Shown: positions 46,534 to 58,477 of the stretch, in pieces
Layout: each line of letters opens with the position of its first letter
How positions within the stretch are numbered: the first letter of the stretch is position 1
Source of the DNA: Eutypella sp. D-1
Lineage: Eukaryota; Ascomycota; Sordariomycetes; Xylariales; Diatrypaceae
NCBI GenBank assembly: GCA_023313575.1
Contig: JAJTTP010000003.1
Location: 744,001 to 808,000 of the forward strand
Length of the DNA stretch: 64,000 nt
Direction of reading: 5' to 3'
The notes under the pieces: model-generated
Database searches by the model: none
Told to the model about the DNA's origin: nothing
The model's input: the letters and a program-made list of their open reading frames with translations, nothing else
Made by a program: the position numbers and the translations under genes

Positions 46534-49500
46534 TGTGCCGATCATCCACACACACAATCCACGCGCCGCATCAGGCAGTTAAGCATGCGCATGTGTACAT
46601 ACACACACAAAACAACGGGCAGAACAGGGTCGGATGACCAGATACCTAGAGCTCTAGGGTATAGGTAGATAGAGCTCTAACTAGATGGGTAATTGATCAG
46701 TCGAAAACGGCCAATGAACAAAGAGTATACAAGGTCCATGGCAATATGTATGGGAAAGGAACATAAAAATGCGAAAAGGCTATTATTTTTTTTTCCCTTC
46801 CTGTCGGTAGTCGAATTCCGTATTTCGTATTAGTTTTCCGATCAGTTTTCGATGCACGGAATAGTGCCTAGGTGCAGTTTGCTGCCCTAAGGAGATAAGT
46901 AGATCTCCAGGTAGAGTTCAATCGTGCTAGGTTCGGAGGGTGTAACGCGAGGTCTAGACCTTTTAAGCCGACTAATAACTACTACCTGCTTAGGTAGTAC
47001 TTTATACTTTGGTAAAGCTGCGGGTGACCTCAACAATTGCTGTCAGTACCTGGCCCGGTGCCGATCAACTTGTCGACATATAGGGTATCTATGTTCAGGG
47101 TTGATGTAAGGGGGAGTGAATACATGCAGGTGGATGACGAAGATGGCAATGGTGATGATAATGATGATGATGATGATATCAGCTTCCGCCTCCTGGGATA
47201 TTTTGTGGCCGTACCAGGTATGACTAATAAAGGGAAAGGAATTTCTCTTAAAACCGAGACAAGAGATTGCCGGGCAATCCGTCTATGGGTCGTAACTGAG
47301 ATTGATCTGGTTTAGTTCCTACTAACGTCCAGGTGTATGCACCTTTGTAGTCTACCGTTCGGCGGCGTTCGGTTCGTATAGTGGTGAGCGTAGTTATCGT
47401 TATCTGGGCGCTACAAAAGAAAAAAAGGTTCTAGGGCTAGCCATAGAATTCTAGGCACCACCTGGAAGACCCGGGCTGCTAGCTAGGGCTGGGTCTGCTG
47501 GGTCTGCTGAGCTTGCTGAGCCTGCTAATGTGGGGAAGATGACTTCAGGAATAGATTCCAATAATCATTCCAATATTGTCTTATAATTAGTGGTACGTAG
47601 CCCCGGAGAGGTAGTCAGATAGTCTTGCTAATCTGATGCTCCAGAAGTACACGATCCTACATAGGAGGCGTGGTTGCGTGCTGAAGGAAAGCTAGATTGC
47701 CTTACGTAAGCTCATAAAGCTCTGGGTAGGGCTGAGGCCGTTCACTATGGATACTTACTTCATTCAATGTGGATATTGTGTAGGGTCAAGTGGTCAGGTG
47801 AACAGGTATTCAAGGTTCTCCAGTTCAAGATGTCAAGAAAGCCTTGGAGTTTGAGCTATTCGGGACCGGCCGGTAAGGAACGCCGAATAGTGCTTACTTA
47901 GCAATTCGCTGTGTTAATGATACCTAGGTAACCTTGGAATTATTACGAATATTACCTACATGTACCTAGGCAGGCACCTAGAAGAGGTATCCAGATCTGG
48001 ATTGTATTTGACTACACATATGTACCTACCTACCCAAGGTACCTAGTGCAAGCCAGACCTACTGAACCTCTTGTACCTACGAAGTAGATGTATCCATATA
48101 AGTCTTTTTAACGCTGGGCTGGTCAATTACGGGTATCAATAGGGAATCATCCATGGATATAAGAGGAAACGCAGCTCTACTCTATAGGTAAATTTATTTG
48201 TGACATCCAAGGTTTGCATGAGCTACATTAAGGTACTTAAATACCCTTAAGTATGTATGCACAATTGTATACGGTACATCTATGTAGGCTGCACCGGTTA
48301 CCTGGTAAGAAAGCTTGGTGATCTGGGCTACTGGATTGCTGAGCTAATTCGAATCTACCTATTCACACCATAAACGTCGCCGTTTGCTATTTAGGCCACC
48401 AACCATTGTTCGTTCTCAATGTGGATGGCCATTTATGCGGAGTGACAAGTCACTTATCTGTACGGAGTAGTAGTCACTTGATTACATGCCTGGCATAAGG
48501 TACGCTGCATACCTACCGAGGTCTAAGAGGTAGATGCCCATGGATAGGTATATGTATATCTATCTGTACTTTCACTCCGTGCTTCTACCAATGGACAGCC
48601 CTTATAAAAACTATGCTCGTCCGATGACTGCCGTAACTGTCGAATGTATACATGCACGTGGCCTACCTGTGGACGAATCTTGTCAGCCGTGGCTGAATTT
48701 TGACTTTCGGTGTGGGATTGAGCAGGAATCATCCCTCCCCAGAACTGCTAGGGTACCCGAAGCACTCCGAATTGCGGATCAGTTATGGTCACTTCAAAAA
48801 AATCCTTTGGAATAAATAACACCAACTACCTAGGTATGAACTAGTATAAACCGCTAGATAGGTGGCTATCAACTTAATGGGGGAGGGACGCCGATATGCT
48901 CACAGCTGGTCATTTGCTCTTGTAAATTATATAGTGTAATGATGTTGGCGATAACGTCGAGATTGCTCCACCCGGGCGGTAAAGTCAATTCGCACATGTC
49001 TATTTGCCCAGGTTGGTAGGTATGTCGGTAGGCCTATTCGTGTTGTGCGACCGCACTCGCTATATTTGGCCAGGCACATAAACGTGTGGTTGTAGTGCTG
49101 GGTTTCGATGCAGATGCCTGTCCCGACGTACCAACCATCTACCCTACCTACCGCCAGACTGGCGAGAGCCAGTGTCCCCCTCAAGCCCCTCACCTCGCTC
49201 TGTTCACGGATAAACCGCGCTCGCCGCCATCCCATCGGTGGCCGTGACCGTGACGTATCTCTGGCCCGTGCAAGATGCAGCGCCAAACGATTCGATACTC
49301 GATATTCTATACTCCGTACGCCTTCAGGTGTATCATCTACAATATCTTAGACTGTAGACTATATACGCCAGCACGAACCAATGGCAGCGTTATCTTGGGA
49401 ACTTAACTGCGCTATGCCCCGGCTTCGGCAGTGGCTTGATAGCCCCAGCGATAACTCTCCATACAAATCAATCCTTGGAGGAATACCTTCGACCATCGGA

Positions 49501-51396
49501 CCGTCCGGCCGACGACCTGAATCCACTTACCTAACTACACAAGAATGTGTATGTCCGATCCCATAAGTGCGTGGAAGGGGGGTTGTATTACAAGGTACGT
49601 AAGGTAGGGTTATACTACCAGAAGGAGGTCATAGTAGTTGATAGTATACTAGGCAACAAGTATCTAGTTTAATCACATGTTTGGTGAAGTAAAAGGGCAA
49701 GGGGGAAGAGAACCTCACTCCCCTCCCCCTTCGATCGATCGTCCGAATTGTAACCAATCGAACCGCTGTCCCGGGTTTTAGGCGTTCTCTGGCGTTCTGG
49801 GCACGACGGCCACGAGGCGAGAGGGACGGCACCCTGTCAAGTTTAAAGTGCTGGGCAATGGGTAATAGCGATCAATTGTGTAGATGTTGGCCGCTCCCGG
49901 GTCGGCACCCGATCGCCAGACTTACATGCATTAGGGGTCCCCGTTGGTGGATGTTACCGGATACGGCAATGTCCTGGTATGTACAGATCGGGTAGACCGA
50001 CCCGGTCCTGGTCGCTTGCTGAATACACCAGGTTCCAGAGCCGCTTCCAGGTACTCGACCTCGGGACTACTCGATATGCTGATTTAGGGAGACTTTGAGT
50101 ATGATACTACAAGAACTTGCACAGGCACATACATCCGCCCTAGCAGTATGTCTCTCTATATGAGATTAAATGGAATGGGCTATGTCGTGTTACCGGGCTC
50201 GCGGCCGGAGTGCCATCCCCGCGACGCATCTCCAAACCTACCGACCTACTTACCTACTTCACCTAGACTTCCATTTCCTCTCGCATGGAGAAAAGGGAGA
50301 AAAGAGCAAACAAGAACGGCCGACCGGTCTCCGGGCCTGAGGTGCGTTGAGCGGGGGTGAAGGAGGGGGAGAATGGCAGGGCGCACCGTTACATCCGGAC
50401 CACGAAAGCCCTTGTCGTGGAACCGGCCGAGGATGTGTTATACGACCACATATCCCGAGAGACAACCCCCCTCCCCCGCAAGCCGGCAAGTTAGAATATG
50501 TATATGAGTGCCTATAAGGTAGCCCCGGCAACCAACTAATATGTATTTGTTAGCCGCCCGTCCGTCGTGGGAGGAGAAGTGACGCGGCGGCGCACACAGA
50601 AGGACATGTGATCGTGTTACGTAGAACCGCATCCCTCGCCCCTCTCCCTTCTACCTTGGTGAATACGCTAGTCACTGCTTATCATACTCCCGGGCGCGGT
50701 CGCCAGCTGGCCATGGAGTATACAGCGATGCGGTTCGTCTGTAGTGACCCTCTGAGAATGTTCTTGATATTGGTGGTCTACGTCTACCAATGACTGCAAT
50801 CTTGACCAGCAGAGAAGCGAGCCGCTTGAAAAGCTTGTCATGGTCTAGGGCTGTTTAATCTGTGAGCTACGTCCCCCGGCCCGACTCGCACGTATCTCGA
50901 GGGAGAGTACTGCCTATCACATGAAGAGAATCGATGGCTTCTGAATAGATTACGTCCCATATCTAACATCTATTGCGTATGATTGACTTCAGCGCCGGGC
51001 GTATTGGACTCTGTCACTGTCATGGTGGGCGCGGAAACTCCCGGTAGTCTCTCTCCCGTTTAATCATGGGAGATGATATCTGCCCCGTAAAACAAGATGG
51101 TGGCCTGGAATTCGTCGACTAGTAGAAGACGGCGGCCGTGCCGCTGGAAGCGATCCGATTGCATCCTATATCTAGAGGTATCTCACATCCCGTATATATA
51201 TAGAGAGAGAGAGGGAGGGTGCTAGAAGGGAAAGAGGCTAAAATATCAAGTAATGAACAACCTGTCCGCTGGACCCGAAATATCGTAACCCCCCCCACCC
51301 CAAAAAAACCAAAGAGAGAGAAAAGATACTAAAAAACTGGTAGCACTGGCACCGGCGAACTCATCTTAACGCCCGAAAAAAAAAGGGGAGGGAAAA

Positions 51397-51408
51397 GGGG
51401 GGGGGGGG
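51397..51408. repeat. Poly-G tract (12 nt)
   Basis: Twelve consecutive G downstream of a purine-rich stretch in the 6-kb spacer. Confidence 0.85.
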
Positions 51409-52354
51409 TTGAATTCGCGATGGCGCACGTGCGTGCGCGCACAGGTAAGAAAAGGAGAGAGAGAGAAATGCCGAGCCAACCCCGAAGCAAGACAAGCAGT
51501 TTTCCTCCTGACTAGAACGTTAGCGAATCTCCCCCCACTTTTGAACTCGGCCCAGGCCGGCGTTTCGGAGTTGGGGACGTGTACACGATGAGCCTCACGA
51601 TGTCAAGTCGGCGGTTCGGCCTTCCAAAACCGGTGGCTGGCTGGCAGGCAGGCAGGGCGCGGCGGGGGGTCAGTTGACACTTGGCCGGTGTGGTGTCCTA
51701 GTGCCTGATCTTCCTTCTGGTAAGCCAAATCAGTCAGTCACTCTGTTTATCCGGGGTCCGGCTCCGAAAGCCCGGCCACGTGAGTGGAACTGCTTTCCGT
51801 TCCCGTTTCTGAACCATGGGTATGTTACACCGTGGATGCCGGGCCACCCGGCGCCCTCCCGGACCACGGTATACCTTGTGTAGAACCCGTCCACCGTTCC
51901 GCCCCCACCTATCCATACCTGGCTCCCGGGATTTCGGGGACCATTTCCTCTCCTCTCTAGATGCCCAACTCCGGCATCGGGGGGGTTCTTTTTACGACAT
52001 GTCCTCCCTGCCTTCCCTCCGTCCATCCGTCGGTGGAACCGCCTGCTCCGGAGTGTCAATGTTTGTTACGTAGTCCACAGAGAAGTTGGGCGGAGGGGGG
52101 AAAAAAGAGGTGGTCTGGACCGGAGAGTAATGAAAAGAATGTTTTTTTTTTCTTGTCCCGAGCCCTTTGAAATACTTCACGTCAATCTCGAACTAGATAT
52201 TATGCTAAGCAGAGGGGGGGGGTCACCTGTTGTCTAGTGGACGCCCAATGCCATGCACGTGAATAAGGTGTAGTTAGACTTCACTCATAATTGACAAGCA
52301 CACGGGGGTCGTCGACACATCCACAAGTAGAAGAAAGAAAGTTTTGGTACGTTA

Positions 52355-52378
52355 AGGTAGGTAGGTAGGTAGGTAGGT
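52355..52378. repeat. AGGT tetranucleotide tandem (6 units)
   Basis: Six uninterrupted AGGT units. They contain the TAGGTA word common in the non-coding DNA of this window, which suggests slippage as one source of that word. Confidence 0.9.
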
Positions 52379-52667
52379 GGGAATAAATAGATTATGTGTT
52401 GAAACTCTGCTCGCTATAATCAAGCCAAGTTAACCTCGGGGTTTATCTACCTGGCGGTATATCCCGGCATGACCCTTCCGCACGCACGCACGCATCGCCC
52501 ATCAGTCAGACAGATATATATATGACCAAAGAACAAGGCAAAAAGCTGAACACCTTCGCTATCCGATCATGAGACTGGGACCGTTCTAGATGACCATCCA
52601 AATCTATATATCGTAGAAGGGAAAGGGAGGAGGGCCGTCGTAGCGAGCTCCGCTACCTGCCCTCTAA

Positions 52668-53861
52668 CTAGAACGCGAACACCTGGTCCTCCAGCTTGCT
52701 CACGGGCCGGGCTTTCTTGAAGCCGAGGGCCTCCGTCGACTTCTTCAGTCCGCTGATCATGGGCGGCGGGCCACAGAGCAGGATCTTGACGTCATCAGCC
52801 GCCTTGGGAAGCCATTTCTGTAACAATGTTAGTATGGGTTTTTTGGTCTCTCTCTTTCTGATGTGTACAAAGGTACAGGGGAGGAGACATACGGTGATCA
52901 TCTCGGGGGTGACGTATCCGACACCACCGGTCCAGCCCTCCGGCGGCTTGTCCAGGACGTAGTGAACGCGGAAGCCGCTGTCCTCCTTGGCGAGTGCGTC
53001 GAGGTCCTCTTTAAGTAGGATGTCGGTCTCGGTAACGTTGGCAAAGATCAGGTCGACCTGGGTGGTGTCGCCAGCGGCCCGTCCGCGGATAATGGCGCGC
53101 ACGACCTGCAGCATGGGAGTGATGCCGGTGCCGCCGGCGATCATGCCGAAGTGGCGCACCATGTTGGGGGTGTAGACGAAAGCGCCCTTGGGACCCCGCA
53201 CGCGGATGGTCTGGCCGACGGCCAGCGAAGCCATGTGCTTGGAGATGTTGCCGGTAGGGTAAGACTTGATGAGCAGGTCGAAGTAGCCGGGCTGGTGGTC
53301 GCCCGAGATGGGGGTGTAGGACCGGACAATCTCCTTGGTCGTGCCATCGGGCTGCTTGATATCAGCGCCAATGGAGATGTGCTGGCCAATGGGGAGACCC
53401 AGGATCGCGGACGGCGCAGGCAGAGAAAACCGGTAGCTGGGAAGTGCAAATTGCTGATGTTAGGCGCCAGGTTGCGAAGAATGCTTCGGGGGGGGGGGGG
53501 GGAAGCGAGCAAAGGGTAGAAACTAACATGGCTACATTGTGGGAGATGACGGTCTTCTCCTTGAGCTCGAATTCTTGGAAGGCGTCTGGCTTGAGAACCT
53601 TCTTGGGCTCTGTAGTAAAGTACGGTAAACGGTGAGCATTTGGTGGTGATTTGGTAGCGGAGTGTGACGTAGAGCCGTAGGCAGGCAGAACTTACTCGAG
53701 TTAACGAACTTGAAGGAGCCTAATGCGATAGCCAGTAAGACGGCGTAGGGCAGCCATTCCTTCCTGACAATGTAAGTGCCCAGGACCAACAGACTGGAGG
53801 GGATATATATCCCGTCGAAGTACTGCCTAGACAGCAACGCAGGCTGCTGCGGCTGGCTCAT
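52668..53861 (-). CDS. cbr1: NADH-cytochrome b5 reductase (CBR1)
   Basis: Membrane flavoprotein that passes electrons from NADH to cytochrome b5 for fatty-acid desaturation, sterol synthesis and related reactions at the ER or outer mitochondrial membrane. The model is complement(52668..52817, 52893..53436, 53528..53609, 53696..53861), 313 residues, in phase throughout. The N-terminus has a hydrophobic anchor (about residues 20-50). The FAD-binding barrel includes [29 protein letters not shown] and the flavin motif RSYTP (121-125). The NADH domain includes GGTGITP (184-190), a Thr-Glu-rich FANVTE segment and CGPPPM (279-284). It ends in Phe-Ala-Phe. Intron 2 contains a 15-nt G homopolymer. Length and motifs fit CBR1 better than the mitochondrial MCR1, which carries a targeting sequence. 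Confidence 0.95.
53488..53502. repeat. Poly-G tract (15 nt) in CBR1 intron 2
   Basis: Fifteen consecutive G on the plus strand lie in the 91-nt intron 53437-53527. Read on the gene strand they form a poly-C tract between donor and acceptor. Confidence 0.9.
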
Positions 53862-55015
53862 GATGGCGGGATGGCGGAGGGTAAGCTAGCAGATGTTAGA
53901 AGAGCGAGCTTATGGAATGCGCAACTGGCTGGCTACTCTAGAGGGGGGGGGGGGTTTACTTGAAAAAGAAGAAGAGTAGAAGGCTTTTAAATTTGACACC
54001 TCTGTCTCTCTCCCCTATGAACAATGCCCGAAGCCGAGGGTAAACTACTCGGCGGAAGGTGGGAAACGAGAGCGGAATTGTCGGTGATATTTTTATACGG
54101 GCATAATAATTATCTTAGTACAGTAGGGCCCCAGGCATAGCAGTCGAACGTTTTTAAGGTTCGTGGACTAAAACCAAAAAAGTCCACCCCAGCTTTTTAT
54201 GCATAAATGGGGGGACTAGGGTACGTAAAGGCCCGGTGCCGGTGCCGGAGACTGCCGAAGTTGTGAGAGAGCTTGAGAGCTTTAAATAAGAGGGGCTCCG
54301 AAAGATAAGATTAAGGTTATCCGTACCCGTGGGTCTACTCACATATTACATATAATTATTTCTAGATAATGGAATTCCTATATTGGACAGTCATGGAAAC
54401 TTCCAACTTGACTATAATAGAAAGTTTCTCCGTTTACAATCAATCACATGCTACTAAGAGGTATTGTCGCAACATTCAAATTGCTAAATATGGTTAGAAA
54501 CTGGCCACGATTCGACTATCTGCATATATCTGCATTTAGCGTCGCTTATCCGCTTCTTTAAATTTGTTGAAGCTTGAAGCTTCTTGCCTGCCCAACTAAG
54601 AGGTTAAATCGGATCCTGCCCAGAGGTATAGAAGAACTGCGTGCGGGTACGTAAGCACGCCGTTAGGTACTTAGGTAATGATAATGATTTTATTCCAAGG
54701 TTGTCAACTACGATCCATGGATGACAGTTGCCAGTTGATACGATACTATATTTGTTATGGCCTGAGCTTATTGCATACCTAGCATAGAAGAAACGTGGTC
54801 GAAACCCCATGCTCTCCAAGGGTTGCTGAACATAATAGTGTTAAAAAACTGTCAAAATTCTATTTACGGACGTACCGACTTACCTCGCTCAACCTCCCTT
54901 GCCTACTAACCCACTCAACTCATCACATACACTTTTACCAGTTTGCTTTGCGGAGGAGGGAGGTTCTATCAACCGGTGTGTCTGATTTTGTAGATCCTAA
55001 ATTGTTGGGTAAAAT
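53862..55015. promoter_or_regulatory. Divergent promoter region CBR1/DUF3605 gene
   Basis: About 1.15 kb between two outward-facing starts. It includes a 12-nt G run (53943-53954) just upstream of CBR1 and an AT-rich centre (about 54335-54600). No defined regulatory site was recognised. Confidence 0.45.
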
Positions 55016-55788
55016 ATGGCGAGCAATGACATCCCGGTCGAGCCAACGAAAACCCCTCCCGCCGACCCACCGTTCCCTCTGACGGATGTGGACAGATGGG
55101 TCCTGTCCTTGACCGACGAGGAGTTCCATTATCACGACTGGGATGACATGAAGAAAATCATCGGTACGGCACGTGATTCATATTAGCATTGCATCTCCCT
55201 GTCTGTCTTTTCTTGTCTACGTGTCTGTGTTCTGCGGCTCATCATCGTCATCATCATGGGTGGCTCTCTTTAGGTGAGAACAACCTGTCGGTCTTGAAGC
55301 GCAAACCCTCGGACTTGCGGAGATACATGAAATGGACCGCGGAGACTAAGGCGGAATACGGGTCGATGACTAACTACCTGATGGCCCATCGCCTGCCGAA
55401 GACCTGGGGCCCGCCGCCGTTTAAGCCGGCTTCGGACGTCCCGTTCGCGGACCCCTCCGACTACCGCGTGCTAATCAACGACTGGCCCTATGGCATGACG
55501 CCCAACATGACGCACATCGTTGTCTGGTCTCGGACTCCGATCGAGACCGACAACGTCCGGGGCGACATGACCCCCGAGAGCCGCAAGGTGGTCTCGGACT
55601 TCATCCAGAGGTTCTTTATCGATAGGCTCGGGCCGGGCGGGGGGGATCAGGTTCTGTGGTTCAAGAACTGGGTCGCGCTGCAGAGCGTCAGGGCCCTCGA
55701 GCACATCCATGTTATTGTGCGGGACGTCGAGAAGGACATCCTAGATGAGTGGGCGAGGGAGCTAGAGTGTCATAGACTTCAGAATTGA
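55016..55788 (+). CDS. DUF3605 protein (N-acetylglucosamine-induced protein 1-like)
   Basis: Conserved fungal protein of the DUF3605 family, to which yeasts' N-acetylglucosamine-induced protein 1 belongs. No biochemical activity is established from sequence. The model is join(55016..55163, 55274..55788), 220 residues. The donor is G/GTACGG and the acceptor CTTTAG, restoring KKIIGENNLSVLKRKPSDLRRYMKW. Visible hallmarks are LTDEEFHYHDWDDMK, the segment IVVWSRTPIE, and the end block FKNWVALQSVRALEHIHVIVRD, with conserved Trp and His. It has no signal peptide or membrane helix and is probably cytosolic. The 3' end is 195 bp from convergent TMEM208/Snd2. Confidence 0.88.
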
Positions 55789-55918
55789 GAGGCTAGAGAT
55801 TCAATTCCAATTCCAATTAGAAAACCCGGGCAAGCTGAACTTTGTCATATTTGTGTGCCAATGGGGAGAAAGGGGCCTGAGGGCGTCTCCCGGATGCAGC
55901 AAAAATTCGCAACAAGGC

Positions 55919-55951
55919 TTCTCTCTCTCTCTCTCTCTCCCCCCCCCCCCC
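55919..55951. repeat. (CT)n followed by poly-C
   Basis: A CT dinucleotide run of about 20 nt passes directly into 13 C between two convergent gene ends. It may fall in one or both 3' untranslated regions. Confidence 0.85.
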
Positions 55952-55983
55952 AAAGTTGCCCAAAATTGAAACCCCCACCTCTT

Positions 55984-56478
55984 TTATGCAGCACGTCTTT
56001 GTTTTCTGTTCCCCGCGGTCGGTGGTGCAGCGGCATTCCCCTGCGGCTGCTGTGGCATGCCAGCCATACCGCGCGCGGCGCCCAACAGGCCGAACCCTTT
56101 GTACGCGCCGTAGGCGGGGACGACGCTCCACAGCAGCCAGCCCCAGTTGCCGAAGAAAATGACGAGGACGACGGAGGCCCAGGTGACCCAGATGATGTCG
56201 AACATGTAGCCGGTGAGGCCCTCGGCGGAGAGGTCCTCGCCGGAGTTCCGCAGCGCCTTCGTCTCGGGGTCGTACCGCGGGCGGCCCGAGGACTCGAGCA
56301 CGTACTCGCAGATGAAGCTCGGGATGGAGAGCCCGACGTACAGCAGCATCGACGCTCTCCTCCCGAAGAGCAGGTTGGATAGGAAGAACAGAGTGTTGAC
56401 GATGACGGTGCCGATGTGCAGGTTGTTCAGGGCGGAGGCGTTGGACTTCGCCCTGTCCTTGCGTGCCTTCTGGGCCAT
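55984..56478 (-). CDS. snd2: ER membrane protein TMEM208/Snd2 (DUF788)
   Basis: Homologue of TMEM208, called Snd2/Env10 in yeast. It is an ER membrane protein of the SRP-independent targeting route that delivers proteins with central or C-terminal membrane helices. The gene is one exon of 164 codons, close to the family size. The N-terminus is basic (MAQKARKDRAKSN), followed by the family-typical LHIGTVIVNTLFF. Probable membrane helices lie at about residues 22-38, 43-60, 91-109 and 113-128. The loop between the second and third has a conserved RPRYDPE and EDLSAEGLTGYMFDIIWVTW. The C-terminus is Pro/Ala/Gln-rich and ends in basic GNRKQRRAA. No missing residues were seen. The start is the only reasonable ATG. 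Confidence 0.93.
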   Translation of the reverse strand: MAQKARKDRAKSNASALNNLHIGTVIVNTLFFLSNLLFGRRASMLLYVGLSIPSFICEYVLESSGRPRYDPETKALRNSGEDLSAEGLTGYMFDIIWVTWASVVLVIFFGNWGWLLWSVVPAYGAYKGFGLLGAARGMAGMPQQPQGNAAAPPTAGNRKQRRAA

Positions 56479-58477
56479 AGTTATCGACGAGAGGGTGGAA
56501 TTGTTGGTGGTGAAGTCTTCAAAGGAAGAGACTGCTGCTGATTTTCGAGTATGTAGTACGTAGGAGGTAGTAAAAGGGTTGTTGGAATTTCGCGTGTAAC
56601 AGGATAAGAATCGTCCGTCACTAGCTATCCGGCCGGGACCCTAGCTATTTATTTTAAGCCGGGGTTTTGTGAATCTGGCCAGTTGGAGGTTCGGAGCTGG
56701 AGTTTTCCAGGTGGGCCGAGGCTGGTGAATGGATGCGCCGGATGTACAAGTATGCGGTTAGGCTGGATATGAGGTGAGGCTGAGATAGTTATTGGGTAAG
56801 GTGGATGGTGAAGTGACTGCTTAGACCTCACCTGCAATTGAGATGTAGATATTTGTCTGAAAAGGCCCGGAGATATGTACCCATGTACATAAGTACCCAG
56901 GCACTTACTTCCCGAGTTCCACAACCACCCGCCCGAATTGCCCCACCCCCTTTCAGCCCCCTCCACTAACCGCCTGGCAGGAGGGAGTCCGGAGTGGCAG
57001 CAGTGGCTGGTTGCTATGCCAGTTAGGGTGGGCCCAGCTTTTACTCGGCGCGTAACCAATCAGACCTCCTTTGTCTTCCCGCCTGTCAACTTTCAACTTT
57101 GACGAACTAAATAAATCAACTAACTAGATCCACTTCATAATAACAAATCCTACTTGCTTTTAGTAAACCTTGGAAAGTTATTATTCTCCATAACTACATA
57201 CCTTTTCAAGTCGCGCGAGGAGGAAAAGCTCGGACTTGCATTACGGGGTAATAAATCACCTGCATCGAAGACCTGGCAGTCCGCAGTCAACAAAGATGAA
57301 TTCTTGAGGTTGACGACAGACAGTCGAAGGTCGTCGTCATAACCCGGGAAACATTATCCGGTAACGAGCGAGTGAGCTGGGTACTTGTACGGTACAATAA
57401 CTTGAGTATAGCACGGTACGGTACGGATCCGGAGGGGTTGGTAGTGTCTACCCGTGGAAGTTGCAGTTGCACCTCAAAAGGCTTAACTGGACCTCGGGAA
57501 GGCTCAAGGGCTTCAGGGCTCAAGGATTTTCAGTGTTCATTCCGTCCATTCATTCAATTCAATCTGGGGATTGGTTGATACAGATATCCGTCACCATCGG
57601 TGCCCTTGAAGAAGCCTTTTATGATTACCTAGGTAGGTTATCATTCTTTTTTTGGCATTTCCACACACCCTCCACTTACCTGGATATACGCATCCATGGA
57701 TCTATACATAGAATCTTCAATGTTAAGGTTCTAATAATTCCGGGTTGGTAGGCACATATGAGCTATGTACTAATGTATGTACCTAAGAAGTAGTCAGTCA
57801 CGACCTCACATAACACTCCCCGGAGCCTTCCTCGACCTCCAACTCATAGCCAACTCCGTTCGCCAGATATGCTCATTCACAAGGGCAATTACGACCACCA
57901 CCGAGTTAAACCTTGGAACGTTTTGGCTTCTATTACTCTTACCTCCATTCATCATCATCACCATCATCATCACCATCATCATCACCATCATCAACATCAT
58001 ACGACACTGACTTCGACCTCGACCTTCACCTCGATTTTGACCACTACCTCCTACTATTTCCACCTCCGTCCTTACCAAACCGATTCCGATACCAATTCCG
58101 ATTCCGATTTCGAGATATACGGACTCCCCTAGTAATTCTACTCATTGCACCTCAAATAAGATAAAACATTAACTCGACTCGATATCTCGATTATATCTCC
58201 ACATTGACGAAATTGCACGCCAAGCCTAGGCACCTGCCCGCTTCTGTCTGCCTCTGCCTGCCTACCGACCTGATATCATTTCACATCATATCATAACAGA
58301 TCACTTATTTAGGTAGCTACTCACGAGGCAATCTACCTATCTTTGTGTGCTACCAGCGTCTACTCCGTACCTCACAACAATCTTCACTATACTCGGAACT
58401 TCTCCTCATGGCCAGCCCCCGATAGCCTTCCTTTCCTGTCAATATCAACATCGACTTATGCCCATTCCTTGCCCGGT
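56479..58477. promoter_or_regulatory. Divergent region SND2/CDC27
   Basis: About 2 kb between outward-reading starts. It contains a CAT/CAC trinucleotide microsatellite (about 57948-58000) and pyrimidine-rich sequence before CDC27 that is likely 5' untranslated. Frames overlapping the microsatellite encode poly-His or poly-Ser and are artefacts of the repeat. Confidence 0.45.
57948..58000. repeat. CAT/CAC trinucleotide microsatellite
   Basis: About 50 nt of ATC/ACC units with regular CAC interruptions, roughly 500 bp upstream of the CDC27 start codon. Confidence 0.9.

Larger units (their letters stand above)
46534..52667. other. Intergenic region, 6.1 kb
   Basis: Contains the promoter of the disordered protein at its left edge and CBR1 3' sequence at its right. 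No frame shows domain character. It has many TACCTAGG/GGTACC-type words (for example 47930-48080), an imperfect CTGGGTCTG repeat (about 47483-47527), TA/GA dinucleotide runs (51193-51215), a 12-nt G run (51397-51408) and an AGGT tandem (52355-52378). No mobile element was recognised. Confidence 0.5.

Noticed and set aside
57869..58132. Poly-His and poly-Ser frames before CDC27
   Set aside because: They are translations of a CAT/CAC microsatellite in different frames.
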